Source: Tessaracoccus sp. SD287 | GTDB taxonomy: Bacteria > Actinomycetota > Actinomycetes > Propionibacteriales > Propionibacteriaceae | Direction: 5' to 3' | NCBI RefSeq assembly: GCF_017355265.1 | Contig: NZ_JADIJQ010000019.1 | Coordinates: forward strand, 1-52,783 | Length of the DNA stretch: 52,783 nt | Shown: one piece after another, positions 34,314-43,266 of the stretch | How the letters are laid out: every line of letters begins with the position of its first letter | Position numbering within the stretch: the stretch's first letter is position 1 | Position numbers and translations under genes: made by a program | Notes under the pieces: generated by a model | Database searches by the model: none | What the model saw: only the letters and a program-made list of their open reading frames with translations | What the model was told of the DNA's origin: nothing

Positions 34314-35771
34314 ATGCCGTCAGTTGCGTTCCGGATCTCCCCGGACCTGCCCGAGCCGCTGAGGGCTGCGTTCGACCGCCTGCATGACGAACTGGATGTT
34401 CCTGACGAGTACCCGGCCCAGGTGTGGGCCGAGGTCGACCAGGTGGTGGCGCGCGGGTACGACACCTCACTGGGGCACGTCGACCTGACCGACATCCCCT
34501 TCGTGACGATCGACCCGCCGGACTCGATGGACCTGGACCAGGCGATGCACATTGCCCGATCCGGCGACGGGTACGTGGTGCACTACGCGATCGCCGACGT
34601 GGCGGCGTGGGTCCGGGCGGGTTCGGCCATCGATGCCGAGACCCACCGCCGAGGGCAGACCTTCTACGCCCCGCACACCCGCTACGGCCTGCATCCGCCG
34701 GTGTTGAGCGAGCAGGCGGCGAGTCTGCTGGCCGACGGGGTCGCTCGTCCGGCGCAGGTGTGGCGGATGACCCTGGACGCTGCCGGTGAGATCAGCGACG
34801 CCACCGTGATGCGCGGACTGGTGGGCAGCCGCGCCAAACTTGACTACGCCCGGGTGCAGGCGGACATCGATGCCGGCACTGCCGGCGAGACGCTGATGCT
34901 GCTCAAGCAGGTGGGCCAGTTGCGGCGCGCCGTCGAGGTGGCCCGCGGAGGTGTCAGCCTGAACCTGCCCGACCAGCAGGTCGACGTCGCCGAGGACGGC
35001 AGTTGGGAACTCGGCTACCGCGAGTCGCTGCCCGACGAGGACTGGAATGCGCAGATCTCGCTGATGACCGGCTTCAGCGCGGCCAAAATCATGCTGGACG
35101 CCGGGGTCGGCATCCTGCGCACCCTGCCGCCGCCCGAGAAGCGAACCATCGACGTGCTGCGCAAGGTGGCCCGGTCGCTGAGGTTGCCGTGGCCAGCCGA
35201 GCAGAGCTACGGCGACTTCGTCCGCTCGCTGGACCCGACGCAGCCCGCGGGGCAGGCCATGATGATGGCCTGCGTGCGACTGTTCCGCGGTGCCGGGTAC
35301 ACCGTGATCACCCCCGGACTCGGCCACGACGAGACCGTGCACGGGGCGCTGGCAGCCCAGTACGCCCACGTCACCGCACCGCTGCGCCGCCTGGTCGATC
35401 GCTACGTCGGTGAGATCTGCGTGGCCGTGTGCGCCGGTGAGCCGGTGCCCGAGTGGGTGCTGGAGGCGTTGCCGGACCTGCCGGAGACGATGGCCGAGTC
35501 GGACCGTCGCGCCAAGGCCTTTGAACGCGGCATCACCAACATGGTTGAGGCAATGGTGCTGCAGCGACGGGTGGGACAGCAGTTCGAGGGCGTGGTGGTC
35601 AGCGTCGATGAGCGCAACAAGTCCGAGGGCGTGGTGTCCTTGACCGACCCGGCGGTGGAGGCCCCGGTGAAGGGGCGCGGGGTCGTGCTGGGCGAGCGGA
35701 TCACGGTGACGTTGCAGCGGGCGAGCGTGGCCGATGGCGAGGTGTCGTTCGTCACGTCCGCCCCTCGGTAA
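34314..35771 (+). CDS. RNB-domain 3'-5' exoribonuclease (RNase II family)
   Basis: A 485-residue RNB-fold ribonuclease with no full cold-shock domains in front and only a short OB-like tail. The catalytic loop is TIDPPDSMDLDQAMH: D67, D73 and D75 align with the essential aspartates of RNase II/R, but the fourth is Q76. The conserved arginine is in LVDRYVGEI. The GYTVITPGLGHDETVHGALAAQYAHVTAPLRR region is typical of the actinobacterial short RNB proteins, which as I recall share the DLDQ form. It follows the zinc-ribbon gene and is probably in the same operon. Confidence 0.88.
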   Translation: MPSVAFRISPDLPEPLRAAFDRLHDELDVPDEYPAQVWAEVDQVVARGYDTSLGHVDLTDIPFVTIDPPDSMDLDQAMHIARSGDGYVVHYAIADVAAWVRAGSAIDAETHRRGQTFYAPHTRYGLHPPVLSEQAASLLADGVARPAQVWRMTLDAAGEISDATVMRGLVGSRAKLDYARVQADIDAGTAGETLMLLKQVGQLRRAVEVARGGVSLNLPDQQVDVAEDGSWELGYRESLPDEDWNAQISLMTGFSAAKIMLDAGVGILRTLPPPEKRTIDVLRKVARSLRLPWPAEQSYGDFVRSLDPTQPAGQAMMMACVRLFRGAGYTVITPGLGHDETVHGALAAQYAHVTAPLRRLVDRYVGEICVAVCAGEPVPEWVLEALPDLPETMAESDRRAKAFERGITNMVEAMVLQRRVGQQFEGVVVSVDERNKSEGVVSLTDPAVEAPVKGRGVVLGERITVTLQRASVADGEVSFVTSAPR

Positions 35772-35864
35772 GGGCTGACCGCAGCCCGTCGGAACGTGCT
35801 GCAAGTTTTGTCAGAGGTCACCGCGAGAATGGGACATGGGTTCGATTCAAGCAGGAGGGTGACC

Positions 35865-37259
35865 ATGGAGTTCAGCGTTGAACACGCCCGGGTCATGGTG
35901 GCGGAGGTGAGCGAGGCCGAGACGGCCGTGATGAGGGCAGAGGCGGAACGTTTCGCCAGCTACGCGCGGTTCGCCGATGCGTACCGGTACGTGCCCGAGG
36001 ATGGTCCGGTGCTGGCTGGCACCGAGCGTCTGGTGCAGTGGGGTGGCGATGGTGTGCCCGGGGTGGCGGAGTTCTGCAGCCTGGAACTGGCTGCGGCGCT
36101 TCGGGTCAGCGAGGAGTCGGTGCGTCTCACCATTGGGGACGCACTGGCGGTGCGCCACCGACTGCCCAGCGTCTGGGCGAGGGTGATGGACGGCGGGTTC
36201 CGGGTGTGGCGGGCACGCGAGTTGGCCCGGGTCACCCACCAGTTGTCCTTTGACCAGGTCATTGCCCTTGACGCGGAGCTCGGGCCACTGTTGGTGACGA
36301 TGTCCTATCGACGCCTGCTGAACCTGGTCAAGGGTCGGGTGATGCAGTTGCAGCCCGAGCGGGCGCAGACGGAGTACGAACAGTTGAAGGGCCAGTGCCA
36401 GGTCGTCTTCGACGAGTCGGCCGTCGGGTTCACCCGGGTCTGGGCGACCATTCCGGTTGCCGATGCGGTGATGCTGAAGGCGCAGGTCGCCCGGCTGGCG
36501 GGGATCATTGGCAGCCTTTCCGCGTCCTCGGACCCGGTGGCGGAAGCGCAGACGAAGGAGTCGTTGGCGATGCGCCATGCGCTGGCGCTGGGCGTGCTGG
36601 CGAACCCGGCGCTGGCGCTGCAGTTGATCCAGGCCTCGGTGCAGGGTGAGTTGCCCGACCTGGACCCCGAGTGCCCCGCCCGCGGGATGCGTGGCCACAC
36701 CTGCGGCCGGGTCGACGTGGACCCCGAGAAGTTGCTGCCCCACGCCGACCTGGTGGTCCACCTGAGCGACCAGACCCTGCGCGAGGGTGTCGGGGTGGTG
36801 CGGGAGGAGAAGCTCGGGCCGCTGTTGGCGGGGTGGGTCAAGGACTTGGTCGGCCACACCCGGGTGCGGGTTCGTCCAGTACTGGACGCGGGTGGGATGG
36901 TGGCCACCGACGCCTACGAGTGCCCACCGCGGATGCGTGAGGCGGTCGAACTGCGCAATGGCTATGAGGTCTTCCCGTTCTCGCAGCGGCTGGCCAGGGG
37001 ACTGGACCTCGACCACACCCAACCCTGGGCGTCGACACCGCCACCGCCACCGGCGGAGCCACCGACTCGGCCTGGGAATCTCGGGCCCCTGTCCAGGAAG
37101 GTCCACCGGGCGAAGACGCATGCGGGGTGGCAGCTCAGCCAGCCGTTGCCCGGGGTGTTCTGCTGGACCTCTCCGCTGGGGTTCGGCTATCTGGTGACGC
37201 CGTCCCAGTCGTGGATGACCCACGACCCGACCGGGCGGATCGCCCCCACTGCTGCCTGA
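35865..37259 (+). CDS. DUF222 (13E12-like) protein with C-terminal HNH motif
   Basis: A 464-residue protein of the actinobacterial DUF222/13E12 repeat family. DUF222 spans about 5-330. The C-terminus has an HNH-nuclease-like arrangement: DLDHTQPW, then GNLGPLSRKVHRAKTHAGW after a proline run (PPPPPAEPPTRP). Such proteins are often multi-copy and are suspected to be mobile or nuclease-like; activity is unproven. The ATG at 35865 is chosen because AGGAGGG lies 5 nt upstream. It marks the start of a patch of accessory genes (35.8-38.7 kb). Confidence 0.85.
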   Translation: MEFSVEHARVMVAEVSEAETAVMRAEAERFASYARFADAYRYVPEDGPVLAGTERLVQWGGDGVPGVAEFCSLELAAALRVSEESVRLTIGDALAVRHRLPSVWARVMDGGFRVWRARELARVTHQLSFDQVIALDAELGPLLVTMSYRRLLNLVKGRVMQLQPERAQTEYEQLKGQCQVVFDESAVGFTRVWATIPVADAVMLKAQVARLAGIIGSLSASSDPVAEAQTKESLAMRHALALGVLANPALALQLIQASVQGELPDLDPECPARGMRGHTCGRVDVDPEKLLPHADLVVHLSDQTLREGVGVVREEKLGPLLAGWVKDLVGHTRVRVRPVLDAGGMVATDAYECPPRMREAVELRNGYEVFPFSQRLARGLDLDHTQPWASTPPPPPAEPPTRPGNLGPLSRKVHRAKTHAGWQLSQPLPGVFCWTSPLGFGYLVTPSQSWMTHDPTGRIAPTAA

Positions 37260-37262
37260 CAG

Positions 37263-37282
37263 CGGGCCAGATCAGGGGCCCG
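37263..37282. terminator. Hairpin between convergent stops
   Basis: CGGGCC (37263-37268) and GGCCCG (37277-37282) form a 6-bp stem with an 8-nt loop in the 12-bp gap and the end of the minus-strand gene. Modest strength. Confidence 0.35.
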
Positions 37283-38054
37283 GGACCAGGACGGCGGTGA
37301 GTTCGCCGACACGCAGCGGTGCGTTGCCGGTGCGAGTGATGGGAATCGTGCCGGTGAGTCCGAGCGCCTGCCAGGTGACGTTCCACGTCGTGGTGGCGCG
37401 GATGACGTAGTCGCCCTTGTCCCGGTAGGTGTGGCCGCAGTCTGGCGAGGGCGGGGGAGGGGTGATGACCGGGGCCCGGGGAGTCATCGTCGTGCACACG
37501 AGGCTGGTGCCGTCGCCGAAGGTGATGGTGGTCGGTCCCTGGGTCGCGGTCATGGTGATGGCGATGCCCTGCTGCGTCGTGGTGGCGTTCAAGGTTTTCG
37601 GCTCGGTGGTCCAGATCCACACGGGGAAGCCGACCGGAATCATGTTCCACTCGTTGCGCGCCGGGTCGGGCCCGATGCTGATGGCGGGCGCCGGGAGTCG
37701 CAGGCTCAGTGCTGCCGTGCGAGCTGCACCCGGGATGTCGATCGGTCTGCCGCCGGCGTCAGTGGGGATGCAAGCAGCCGGGTTGTCGAAGGGAGTGAGA
37801 CAGCCGATGGGCGGTCCTGGCGGGCCGGGGGCGACGGGTTGTCCCGGAGGCGGAGTTCGTTTAACCGGCGTTGCTATGACTGTCGGGACGGGAGTGCTTG
37901 AATCCCCCGCCCACTTGGCGCAGATGAGGGTTACTTTGCCGTCTTCACCGATGCCTTTGACCGGACGGATGCAACGCTTCTGTTCAGCGGGAGCAGAGAG
38001 CGGCAAGAATATCGCGACCATGACAACGAGAGCTGTACTGATTAAGCGTCGCAC
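37272..38054 (-). CDS. Secreted protein with PKD-like domain
   Basis: A 260-residue exported protein. The signal peptide is MRRLISTALVVMVAIFLPLSAPA (cleavage near 23). A Pro-rich linker contains PPGQPVAPGPPGPP. The C-terminal domain ends in PDCGHTYRDKGDYVIRATTTWNVTW, the YxxxGxYxVxxxVxW pattern of PKD/immunoglobulin-like surface domains. Cysteines are few and scattered. The function is unknown. It starts with GTG inside the end of the upstream lipoprotein gene (13-nt overlap), so the two are co-translated. Confidence 0.7.
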   Translation of the reverse strand: MRRLISTALVVMVAIFLPLSAPAEQKRCIRPVKGIGEDGKVTLICAKWAGDSSTPVPTVIATPVKRTPPPGQPVAPGPPGPPIGCLTPFDNPAACIPTDAGGRPIDIPGAARTAALSLRLPAPAISIGPDPARNEWNMIPVGFPVWIWTTEPKTLNATTTQQGIAITMTATQGPTTITFGDGTSLVCTTMTPRAPVITPPPPSPDCGHTYRDKGDYVIRATTTWNVTWQALGLTGTIPITRTGNAPLRVGELTAVLVPGP

Positions 38055-38707
38055 GTGCCCACCTCGTTGGCCTCGTTATAGGTGACACGGAGCCTTCCAT
38101 CAACACCACGGCTAAACTCGGCACGATTCATCAACCACGCTTCAACAGGCACGCGTCGGCCATCCTTGTCGATGAGGACCGTCTCACTCCAGTCATCACA
38201 GAACTGCATCCCCAAGAGCGATGACGGTTCCTTAGTGTCCGTGAACACCTTGATCCGCTTCACCAGCGTCGCGCCCTCGACCCTGTGTCCTTGATCGTTC
38301 GTGCGTTTGAGCGACTCTGCGACAGCAGTGGCGTACACACCGCCAACGAAGCGCTTGAGCGGTTCCGGCAACGTTGCTGCTCCACCCTTGCTCTCATACT
38401 CGTCGATCAGTCGTTGTTGCTCCCGGTACACGAACTCCGCCTCCGCAGCCAATGCCGCGGTCTCCTCCGGAGTGGTCGGCCGAGCGGTGACCACCATCGA
38501 CGGGCTCGGGGTCGGCGTTGCGGATGCAGTCGGCGACGCGCTGGGCGACGCAGTCGTGGACACCGTCGGCGCTGCTGTGACGGACGGCGGGGGAGTGGTC
38601 GCGTCGTCCGAGGGCTGGCACCCGCTCAGCAGTGCCGCCGTGACCAGTCCAGCAACCATCCAGCCTCGCGCCGTCGACGCCGCGGTGGTAACAGAGTTTC
38701 CGGACAC
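38042..38707 (-). CDS. Secreted lipoprotein, unknown function
   Basis: A 221-residue lipoprotein with lipobox LLSGC (C30) and a long Ser/Thr/Pro/Ala low-complexity linker (about 31-80). The folded domain begins at PEETAALAAEAEFVYREQQRLIDEY and ends in a C-terminal CDA. The domain resembles small SnoaL/NTF2-like accessory domains, but I cannot assign it. The GTG at 38707 has GAGGATGAG just upstream. It forms a two-gene operon with the PKD-like protein and is divergent from rnpB. Confidence 0.65.
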   Translation of the reverse strand: MSGNSVTTAASTARGWMVAGLVTAALLSGCQPSDDATTPPPSVTAAPTVSTTASPSASPTASATPTPSPSMVVTARPTTPEETAALAAEAEFVYREQQRLIDEYESKGGAATLPEPLKRFVGGVYATAVAESLKRTNDQGHRVEGATLVKRIKVFTDTKEPSSLLGMQFCDDWSETVLIDKDGRRVPVEAWLMNRAEFSRGVDGRLRVTYNEANEVGTCDA

Positions 38708-38775
38708 GGACTCATCCTCACCCACGAGTGGCCCATCTCCGAGCCCGTTGCGCAAATCTGTGGACAACTTCGGCG

Positions 38776-38781
38776 TAGACT
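38776..38781 (+). promoter_or_regulatory. -10 box of rnpB
   Basis: TAGACT lies 9 nt before the predicted 5' end of RNase P RNA at 38791. No consensus -35 is seen. Confidence 0.55.
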
Positions 38782-38790
38782 GCGTGGTTG

Positions 38791-39156
38791 GACGAGTCGG
38801 CCAGATGATCGCGGTCACCACCCCCCGGGTGGTGGCTGAGGAAAGTCCGGACTCCACAGGGCAGGATGGTGGGTAACGCCCACCCGGGGTGACCCGCGGG
38901 ACAGTGCCACAGAAAACAGACCGCCAACCACGGTTGGTAAGGGTGAAACGGTGGTGCAAGAGACCACCAGCACGCCAGGTGACTGGCGTGGCTCGGTAAA
39001 CCCCATCCGGAGCAAGACCGAACAGGACGTGTTTGAGGGCGGCCCGCCTGAGCGTCCGGGTAGGTCGCACCGTGCGTGCACGGAAGGCCGTTGGCAACAG
39101 CGGTCGCAGATAGATGATCATCCTTCGACAAAATCCGGCTTATCGGCCGACTCGTC
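38791..39156 (+). ncRNA. rnpB: RNase P RNA, bacterial type A
   Basis: The catalytic RNA subunit that trims tRNA 5' leaders. The ends form a perfect 12-bp P1 stem (GACGAGTCGGCC at 38791-38802 with GGCCGACTCGTC at 39145-39156). The universal core is present: GAGGAAAGTCCGGACTCC at 38838-38855, ACAGAAAACAGACCGCC, GGTAAGGGTGAAACGGTGG, GTGCAAGAGACCACC, and AGATAGATGATCA near 39110-39120, followed by the late CCGGCTTATCGG. Open frames across this stretch on both strands are incidental. The length of about 366 nt is normal for the class. Confidence 0.96.
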
Positions 39157-39254
39157 CTTCCACGCGAGCTCACCAGGGGCTGTGACAACGCCCCCACGGC
39201 CTCCTTCACACACCCGGGCCGCAGGATCTCCGAAGGCGCCCCACCGCCAACGTC

Positions 39255-39282
39255 GTCCAAAACCCCACTTTGGACCCCCAAA
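39255..39282. promoter_or_regulatory. LysR-type binding-site candidate (T-N11-A dyad)
   Basis: GTCCAAA and TTTGGAC are perfect arms 7 nt apart (39255-39275). The right arm is shared with a second dyad TTTGG-N4-CCAAA (39269-39282) that contains a T-N11-A core. Its centre is about 66 bp before the start site predicted from TTGACG at 39308, the usual place for the recognition site of a LysR regulator. A LysR gene closes the operon. Confidence 0.5.
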
Positions 39283-39307
39283 CATCTTCGGTCTTCTGGT
39301 TGATGCT

Positions 39308-39313
39308 TTGACG
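39308..39313 (+). promoter_or_regulatory. -35 element of the ABC-hydantoinase operon
   Basis: TTGACG is close to the -35 consensus. The expected -10 region (39331-39337) is poor, as is common for activator-dependent promoters, and coincides with the palindrome at 39329-39342. Confidence 0.45.
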
Positions 39314-39328
39314 AACCAGACTGGACCA

Positions 39329-39342
39329 GGGTCACGTGACCC
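39329..39342. promoter_or_regulatory. 14-bp palindrome overlapping the predicted -10
   Basis: GGGTCACGTGACCC is perfectly self-complementary and covers the expected -10/+1 region of the operon promoter. It is a candidate site for a second, repressing regulator. Confidence 0.45.
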
Positions 39343-39404
39343 CCTGCCCCGGCCTGTGCCCACGGCCACCGGAGCAGCCCACCCCCACACCAGGAGGTCC
39401 GGAC

Positions 39405-40508
39405 GTGAAGCGTTCATCATCGGTCAGCCGTGCTGCCGCAGCCATTGTCACCACCCTCGCGCTGCTCGTCACCGGCTGCAGCGTCGACACCGGTTCGACC
39501 TCCGACAACGGCTCCGAGCTCGCGGGCAAGACCCTCACCGTCACCGCCTTCGCCGGTGCCTGGAGCGAGACCTTCTCCAAGGCCTTCGTCGAGCCCTTCG
39601 AGAAGCGCACCGGGGCCAAGGTCCAGTTCGTTCCCGGTGGCGGTTCGGAGTGGCTGACCAAGCTGCGCGCCGCCAACGGCCAGAACCCGCCCTACGACCT
39701 GGTCGCGCTCACCCCCGACCTCAGCGGCCAGGCTGCCCGCGCGAACGTGCTGGAACCCCTCGACACCAGCAAGATCAGCAACTGGAGCCAGCTCAGCCCG
39801 GTCCTGGTCGAGCATGCCGGCGTTGACGGCACCACCTTCGGTTTGCCGCTGACCACCGGTTCCACCGGGTTCGCCTACCGCAAGGACAAGATCGCGACCC
39901 CGCCGACCGACTGGTCCGACCTGCTCAAGCCCGAGTACTGCGGTCACGTCGGCCTGCCGCCGCTGTCCTACAACCCCGGCCTGGAACTGCTGGCCGGTCT
40001 GGCCAACGAGCAGGGCGGCAAGCTCGGCGACCCGGCCGCCAACAAGAAGGCCATGGACACCCTCGCCAAGCTCAAGAACTGCGTCTCGACCTACCCCGCC
40101 GACTCCGGTGCCATGCAGACCGCGCTGCAGAACGGTGACGCCTGGATCGTCCCGTGGTGGGACGGCCGCGCCTTCGCCATGGAGCAGAACGGCGTCGACA
40201 TTGGTTTCGTCTACCCCGAGTCGGGTGCTGTCGGCGCGCTGACCTCGTACTACCTGGCCAAGGGGTCGGCGAACTCCGACCTGGCTTATGAGTTCCTCTC
40301 CGAACTGAGCAAGCCCGAGAACATGAAGGTCTTCGCCGAGGGCACCTGGTACGCCGCCTCCAACACCACCATCACCTACAGCGAGACCTTCGCCAGCCGC
40401 ATCAAGTACGGCAACGACGTCTACGAGAAGTTCGCGTGGATCGACTACCCGACCGTTCTGCCCCAGCTGAATGGGCTGCAAAAGGACTGGAACGAGATTT
40501 TCGCGTGA
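39405..40508 (+). CDS. Polyamine-type ABC transporter substrate-binding lipoprotein
   Basis: A 367-residue exported lipoprotein (lipobox LVTGC, C25) of the PotD/PotF-like extracellular solute-binding class. The mature domain opens with TLTVTAFAGAWSETFSKAFVEPFEKRTGAKVQFV and contains YDLVALTPDLSGQAARANVLEPLD, LPLTTGSTGFAYRKDKI and IVPWWDGRAFAMEQNGVDIGFVYPE, typical of the spermidine/putrescine-type fold. GTG at 39405 with AGGAGG 7 nt upstream. It is the first gene of a tightly overlapping operon; its stop overlaps the ATPase start (GTGA). Ligand identity is unknown and need not be a polyamine. Confidence 0.9.
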   Translation: MKRSSSVSRAAAAIVTTLALLVTGCSVDTGSTSDNGSELAGKTLTVTAFAGAWSETFSKAFVEPFEKRTGAKVQFVPGGGSEWLTKLRAANGQNPPYDLVALTPDLSGQAARANVLEPLDTSKISNWSQLSPVLVEHAGVDGTTFGLPLTTGSTGFAYRKDKIATPPTDWSDLLKPEYCGHVGLPPLSYNPGLELLAGLANEQGGKLGDPAANKKAMDTLAKLKNCVSTYPADSGAMQTALQNGDAWIVPWWDGRAFAMEQNGVDIGFVYPESGAVGALTSYYLAKGSANSDLAYEFLSELSKPENMKVFAEGTWYAASNTTITYSETFASRIKYGNDVYEKFAWIDYPTVLPQLNGLQKDWNEIFA

Positions 40509-41569
40509 GCGCTGGCCACGTCGCCGTCCGCAACCTGCAGGCCGGCTACGGGGACACCACGATCCTCGACCTCGACGCCTTGGACGTCCAGCCCGGGGAG
40601 TTCCTCTCCGTGCTGGGCCCCTCCGGCTGCGGCAAGACCACCCTGCTCAACGTCATCGCCGGCTTCGTCGATGCCCGACAGGGACAGGTCCTGGTGGACG
40701 GGCGCGACGTCACCGGGGAACCGGCGCACCGCCGCGACCTGGGTCTGGTCTTCCAGAGCTACGCCCTGTTCCCGCACCTGACCGTCGCCCAGAACGTCGC
40801 CTACGGCCTGGACGTCCGCAAGACGCCCAAGACCGAAGTGCGCCGCCGCGTCGCCGAAGTCCTGGAACTGGTCGACCTGGCCGCCTTCGCCGAACGTCGC
40901 CCGCGCCAACTGTCCGGCGGACAGCAGCAGCGGGTCGCCGTGGCCCGGGCCCTGGCCTACTCGCCCAGCGTCCTGCTGCTGGACGAACCGCTGTCGAACC
41001 TGGACGCGAAACTGCGCCGACAGATGCAGTTCGAGCTGCGGCGCATCCAGAAGGCCATCGGCACCACCATGATCTTCGTCACCCACGACCAGGACGAGGC
41101 GTTGACCATGTCCGACCGGGTGGCCCTGCTCAACGGCGGCAAGATCGAGCAGATCGGCACCCCCGAAGAGATCTACCGGCACCCCCGCACCGCCTTCGTG
41201 GCCGACTTCCTCGGCGCCGGCAACCTGATCACGGCCACCATCAGCGACGGCCGCGCCGTCACCGCCAGTGGCACCACCCTGCCGGTGGTCCCCGGCGGTG
41301 CCACCGGGCAGGTCACCGTGGTGCTGCGCCGCGAACAGATCACGCTGGCCGACCCCCACCAGGGCGGGGACGACGGGTTCCCCACGGGCGAGGTGACCAT
41401 GCGCGCGTTCTCCGGCGGCACCTGGCACCTGCAGGTCCGTCTGGAAGGGACCGAGCAGCTGATCGCGGTCGAACTGGCCGATGCGGGTGCCGGGCGCACC
41501 CCACCCCAGGAGGGTGAGACGGTGCGCCTGGTCTGGGATCCGGCGGCCGTGGTGGTGATCAGCGAGTGA
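40505..41569 (+). CDS. ABC transporter ATPase, PotA-like
   Basis: A 354-residue ATPase of the CUT/PotA group. Walker [10 protein letters not shown] is at 38-46, with Q-loop [13 protein letters not shown], signature LSGGQQQR, Walker [12 protein letters not shown] and switch VTHDQDEAL. The C-terminal TOBE-type domain spans about 240-354. It energises uptake through the two permeases that follow. Start and stop both overlap neighbouring genes by GTGA. Confidence 0.93.
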   Translation: MSAGHVAVRNLQAGYGDTTILDLDALDVQPGEFLSVLGPSGCGKTTLLNVIAGFVDARQGQVLVDGRDVTGEPAHRRDLGLVFQSYALFPHLTVAQNVAYGLDVRKTPKTEVRRRVAEVLELVDLAAFAERRPRQLSGGQQQRVAVARALAYSPSVLLLDEPLSNLDAKLRRQMQFELRRIQKAIGTTMIFVTHDQDEALTMSDRVALLNGGKIEQIGTPEEIYRHPRTAFVADFLGAGNLITATISDGRAVTASGTTLPVVPGGATGQVTVVLRREQITLADPHQGGDDGFPTGEVTMRAFSGGTWHLQVRLEGTEQLIAVELADAGAGRTPPQEGETVRLVWDPAAVVVISE

Positions 41570-42441
41570 AGCAGCCGATCCGCACCCGCAGGCGGCTGCT
41601 GGAGGCACTGCCGTTGGCACCGGGCGGACTGTTCCTGCTGGCGCTGTTCGTGGTGCCGCTGGCCAGCCTGTTCCTGCTCAGCCTGCGCCCGGTCGACGGA
41701 TTCTACGAGCCCCAAAGCGGGCTGACCATGGACAACTACCGGGCCGTGTTCGCCAGTTCCTACTTCCGCGACTCGTTGTTGTACACGATCAGGATGGCGC
41801 TGGTCGTCACGCTCCTGTGCGCGGTCCTCGCCTTCCCGGTGGCGTGGCTGCTGGCCCGCTCCACCTCCGCCACCTACCGGATGATCGCCACCATCGTGGT
41901 CGTCTCACCGCTGCTCACCAGCGTGGTCGTGCGATCCTTCGGCTGGCGTGCACTGCTGAGCGCCGAGGGCCTGTTCAACTCGATCATTACCGGGGTCGGA
42001 CTGTCCGACCGTCCGATGAACCTGCTGTCAGGACCGGTGACGGTGGTGGTCGTGGTCACCCACGTGCTGCTTCCCTTTGCGGTGGTCACCCTGGCCACCT
42101 CGCTGGGACGCATCGATGACGCCCTGCTGCGCGCCAGCTCGTCCATGGGTGCCCGCCCGCTGGGCACCTTCGGCCGCGTCGTCCTGCCGCTGTCGGTCCC
42201 CGGACTGGTCAGCGGTGCCGTCATCGTCTTCTCACTCTCGATGGGCATCTACGTCACCCCGATGCTGGTCGGCGGCGCCAACCAGCCACTGGCCGGGCTG
42301 CGCGTCTACGACCAGGCCATGCGGGTGTTCAACCACCCCGGCGCCGCCGCGCTCAGCTTCGTCCTGTTCGCGATCTCGCTGGTGGTGATCCTGCTGCTCA
42401 GCGCAGCGGGTCGCACCTGGGACAGGAGGATCCATGACTAG
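41566..42441 (+). CDS. ABC permease, PotB-like
   Basis: A 291-residue permease with six membrane segments. The ATPase-coupling EAA-like loop is SLGRIDDALLRASSSMGARPLGTFGRVVLPLSVPGLVSG. The N-terminal leader is basic (TRRRLLEALPL). It forms the channel together with the next gene product. The GTG start overlaps the ATPase stop; its own stop overlaps the next start by 8 nt. Confidence 0.92.
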   Translation: MKQPIRTRRRLLEALPLAPGGLFLLALFVVPLASLFLLSLRPVDGFYEPQSGLTMDNYRAVFASSYFRDSLLYTIRMALVVTLLCAVLAFPVAWLLARSTSATYRMIATIVVVSPLLTSVVVRSFGWRALLSAEGLFNSIITGVGLSDRPMNLLSGPVTVVVVVTHVLLPFAVVTLATSLGRIDDALLRASSSMGARPLGTFGRVVLPLSVPGLVSGAVIVFSLSMGIYVTPMLVGGANQPLAGLRVYDQAMRVFNHPGAAALSFVLFAISLVVILLLSAAGRTWDRRIHD

Positions 42442-43255
42442 TCCCACCACCGGTCCCACCCGCCGCCGCCGGCTGCGCCCCTTCGGTGATGGCTGGCTGG
42501 TCCGACTCAGCGGTCTGGCCGTCCTGGTCTTCCTGGCCCTGCCGCTGGTGGCCCTGGTCGGCAGCTCGGTCAATCCGACGCCGTTGGTGCAGTTCCCGCC
42601 CTCGGGCTTCTCGCTGCGCTGGTACCAGACGGTGCTGTCCAGCAACGAGTGGCTGGTCTCCATCCAGTTGTCGCTGCTGGTCGCCGCCCTGACCATCCCG
42701 ACCGTGGTCGTGCTGGCCACCCTGGCGGCCTACGGCCTGCACCGCGGACGCCCCAAGCCGCTGCTGACCAGCTTCTTCATGTCCCCGTTGATCGTCTCGG
42801 AGGTGATGATCGGGCTGGGACTGCTGACCTACCTGCAGGGCTCCGGGGTGCTCAACACCATCACCGGCCTGTGGCTGGCCCACACCCTGGTCACCCTGCC
42901 GTTCGCGATCCGCACCGTCTCGATCAGCGTTCACGGCCTGGACCCGATGCTGGAACGCGCCGGGCAGAGCCTGGGCGCCGGTCCGCTGCGGGTCTTCTTC
43001 ACCGTGACCCTGCCGCAGCTGCGTCCGGGCATCGTCGCCGGCGGCGTCTTCGCTGGCGTGCTGTCCCTGGGTGAGGTCGCCGTCTCGACCTTCGTCTCGG
43101 GACCCAACACCACCACCGTGCCGCTGCGCATCATGTCGGCCGTGCAGTTCGAACTCGACCCCTCGGCCGCAGCCGTCTCGACCCTGCTGATGGGCCTCAG
43201 CATCGCCGTGATGCTGCTGCTGTCGAAATGGGTCGACCTGTCCAAGGCATTCTGA
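42434..43255 (+). CDS. ABC permease, PotC-like
   Basis: A 273-residue permease with six membrane segments. The coupling loop is GLDPMLERAGQSLGAGPLRVFFTVTLPQLRPGIVAG. The periplasmic loop NPTPLVQFPPSGFSLRWYQTVL is typical of PotC-type partners. Together with the previous three genes it completes a four-component importer. An 11-bp gap separates it from the hydantoinase genes, so transport and catabolism are on one mRNA. Confidence 0.92.
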   Translation: MTSPTTGPTRRRRLRPFGDGWLVRLSGLAVLVFLALPLVALVGSSVNPTPLVQFPPSGFSLRWYQTVLSSNEWLVSIQLSLLVAALTIPTVVVLATLAAYGLHRGRPKPLLTSFFMSPLIVSEVMIGLGLLTYLQGSGVLNTITGLWLAHTLVTLPFAIRTVSISVHGLDPMLERAGQSLGAGPLRVFFTVTLPQLRPGIVAGGVFAGVLSLGEVAVSTFVSGPNTTTVPLRIMSAVQFELDPSAAAVSTLLMGLSIAVMLLLSKWVDLSKAF

Positions 43256-43266
43256 AAGGAACACCC

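Larger units (their letters stand above)
39157..39404 (+). other. Regulatory region of the ABC-hydantoinase operon
   Basis: About 250 bp without a gene between rnpB and the operon. It holds a weak hairpin GGGGC-N9-GCCCC at 39176-39194 (possible rnpB terminator), an alternating repeat array at 39255-39282, TTGACG at 39308-39313, a 14-bp palindrome at 39329-39342, and an AGGAGG ribosome binding site at 39392-39397. Confidence 0.6.

Noticed and set aside
37000..37090. Frameshift in the DUF222 gene at the proline run
   Set aside because: The frame continues without break into the HNH-like end, so the proline run is a normal linker.
38791..39156. Open frames on both strands across the RNase P RNA gene
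   Set aside because: The stretch has the full RNase P RNA core and a 12-bp P1 helix. The translations have no family features.
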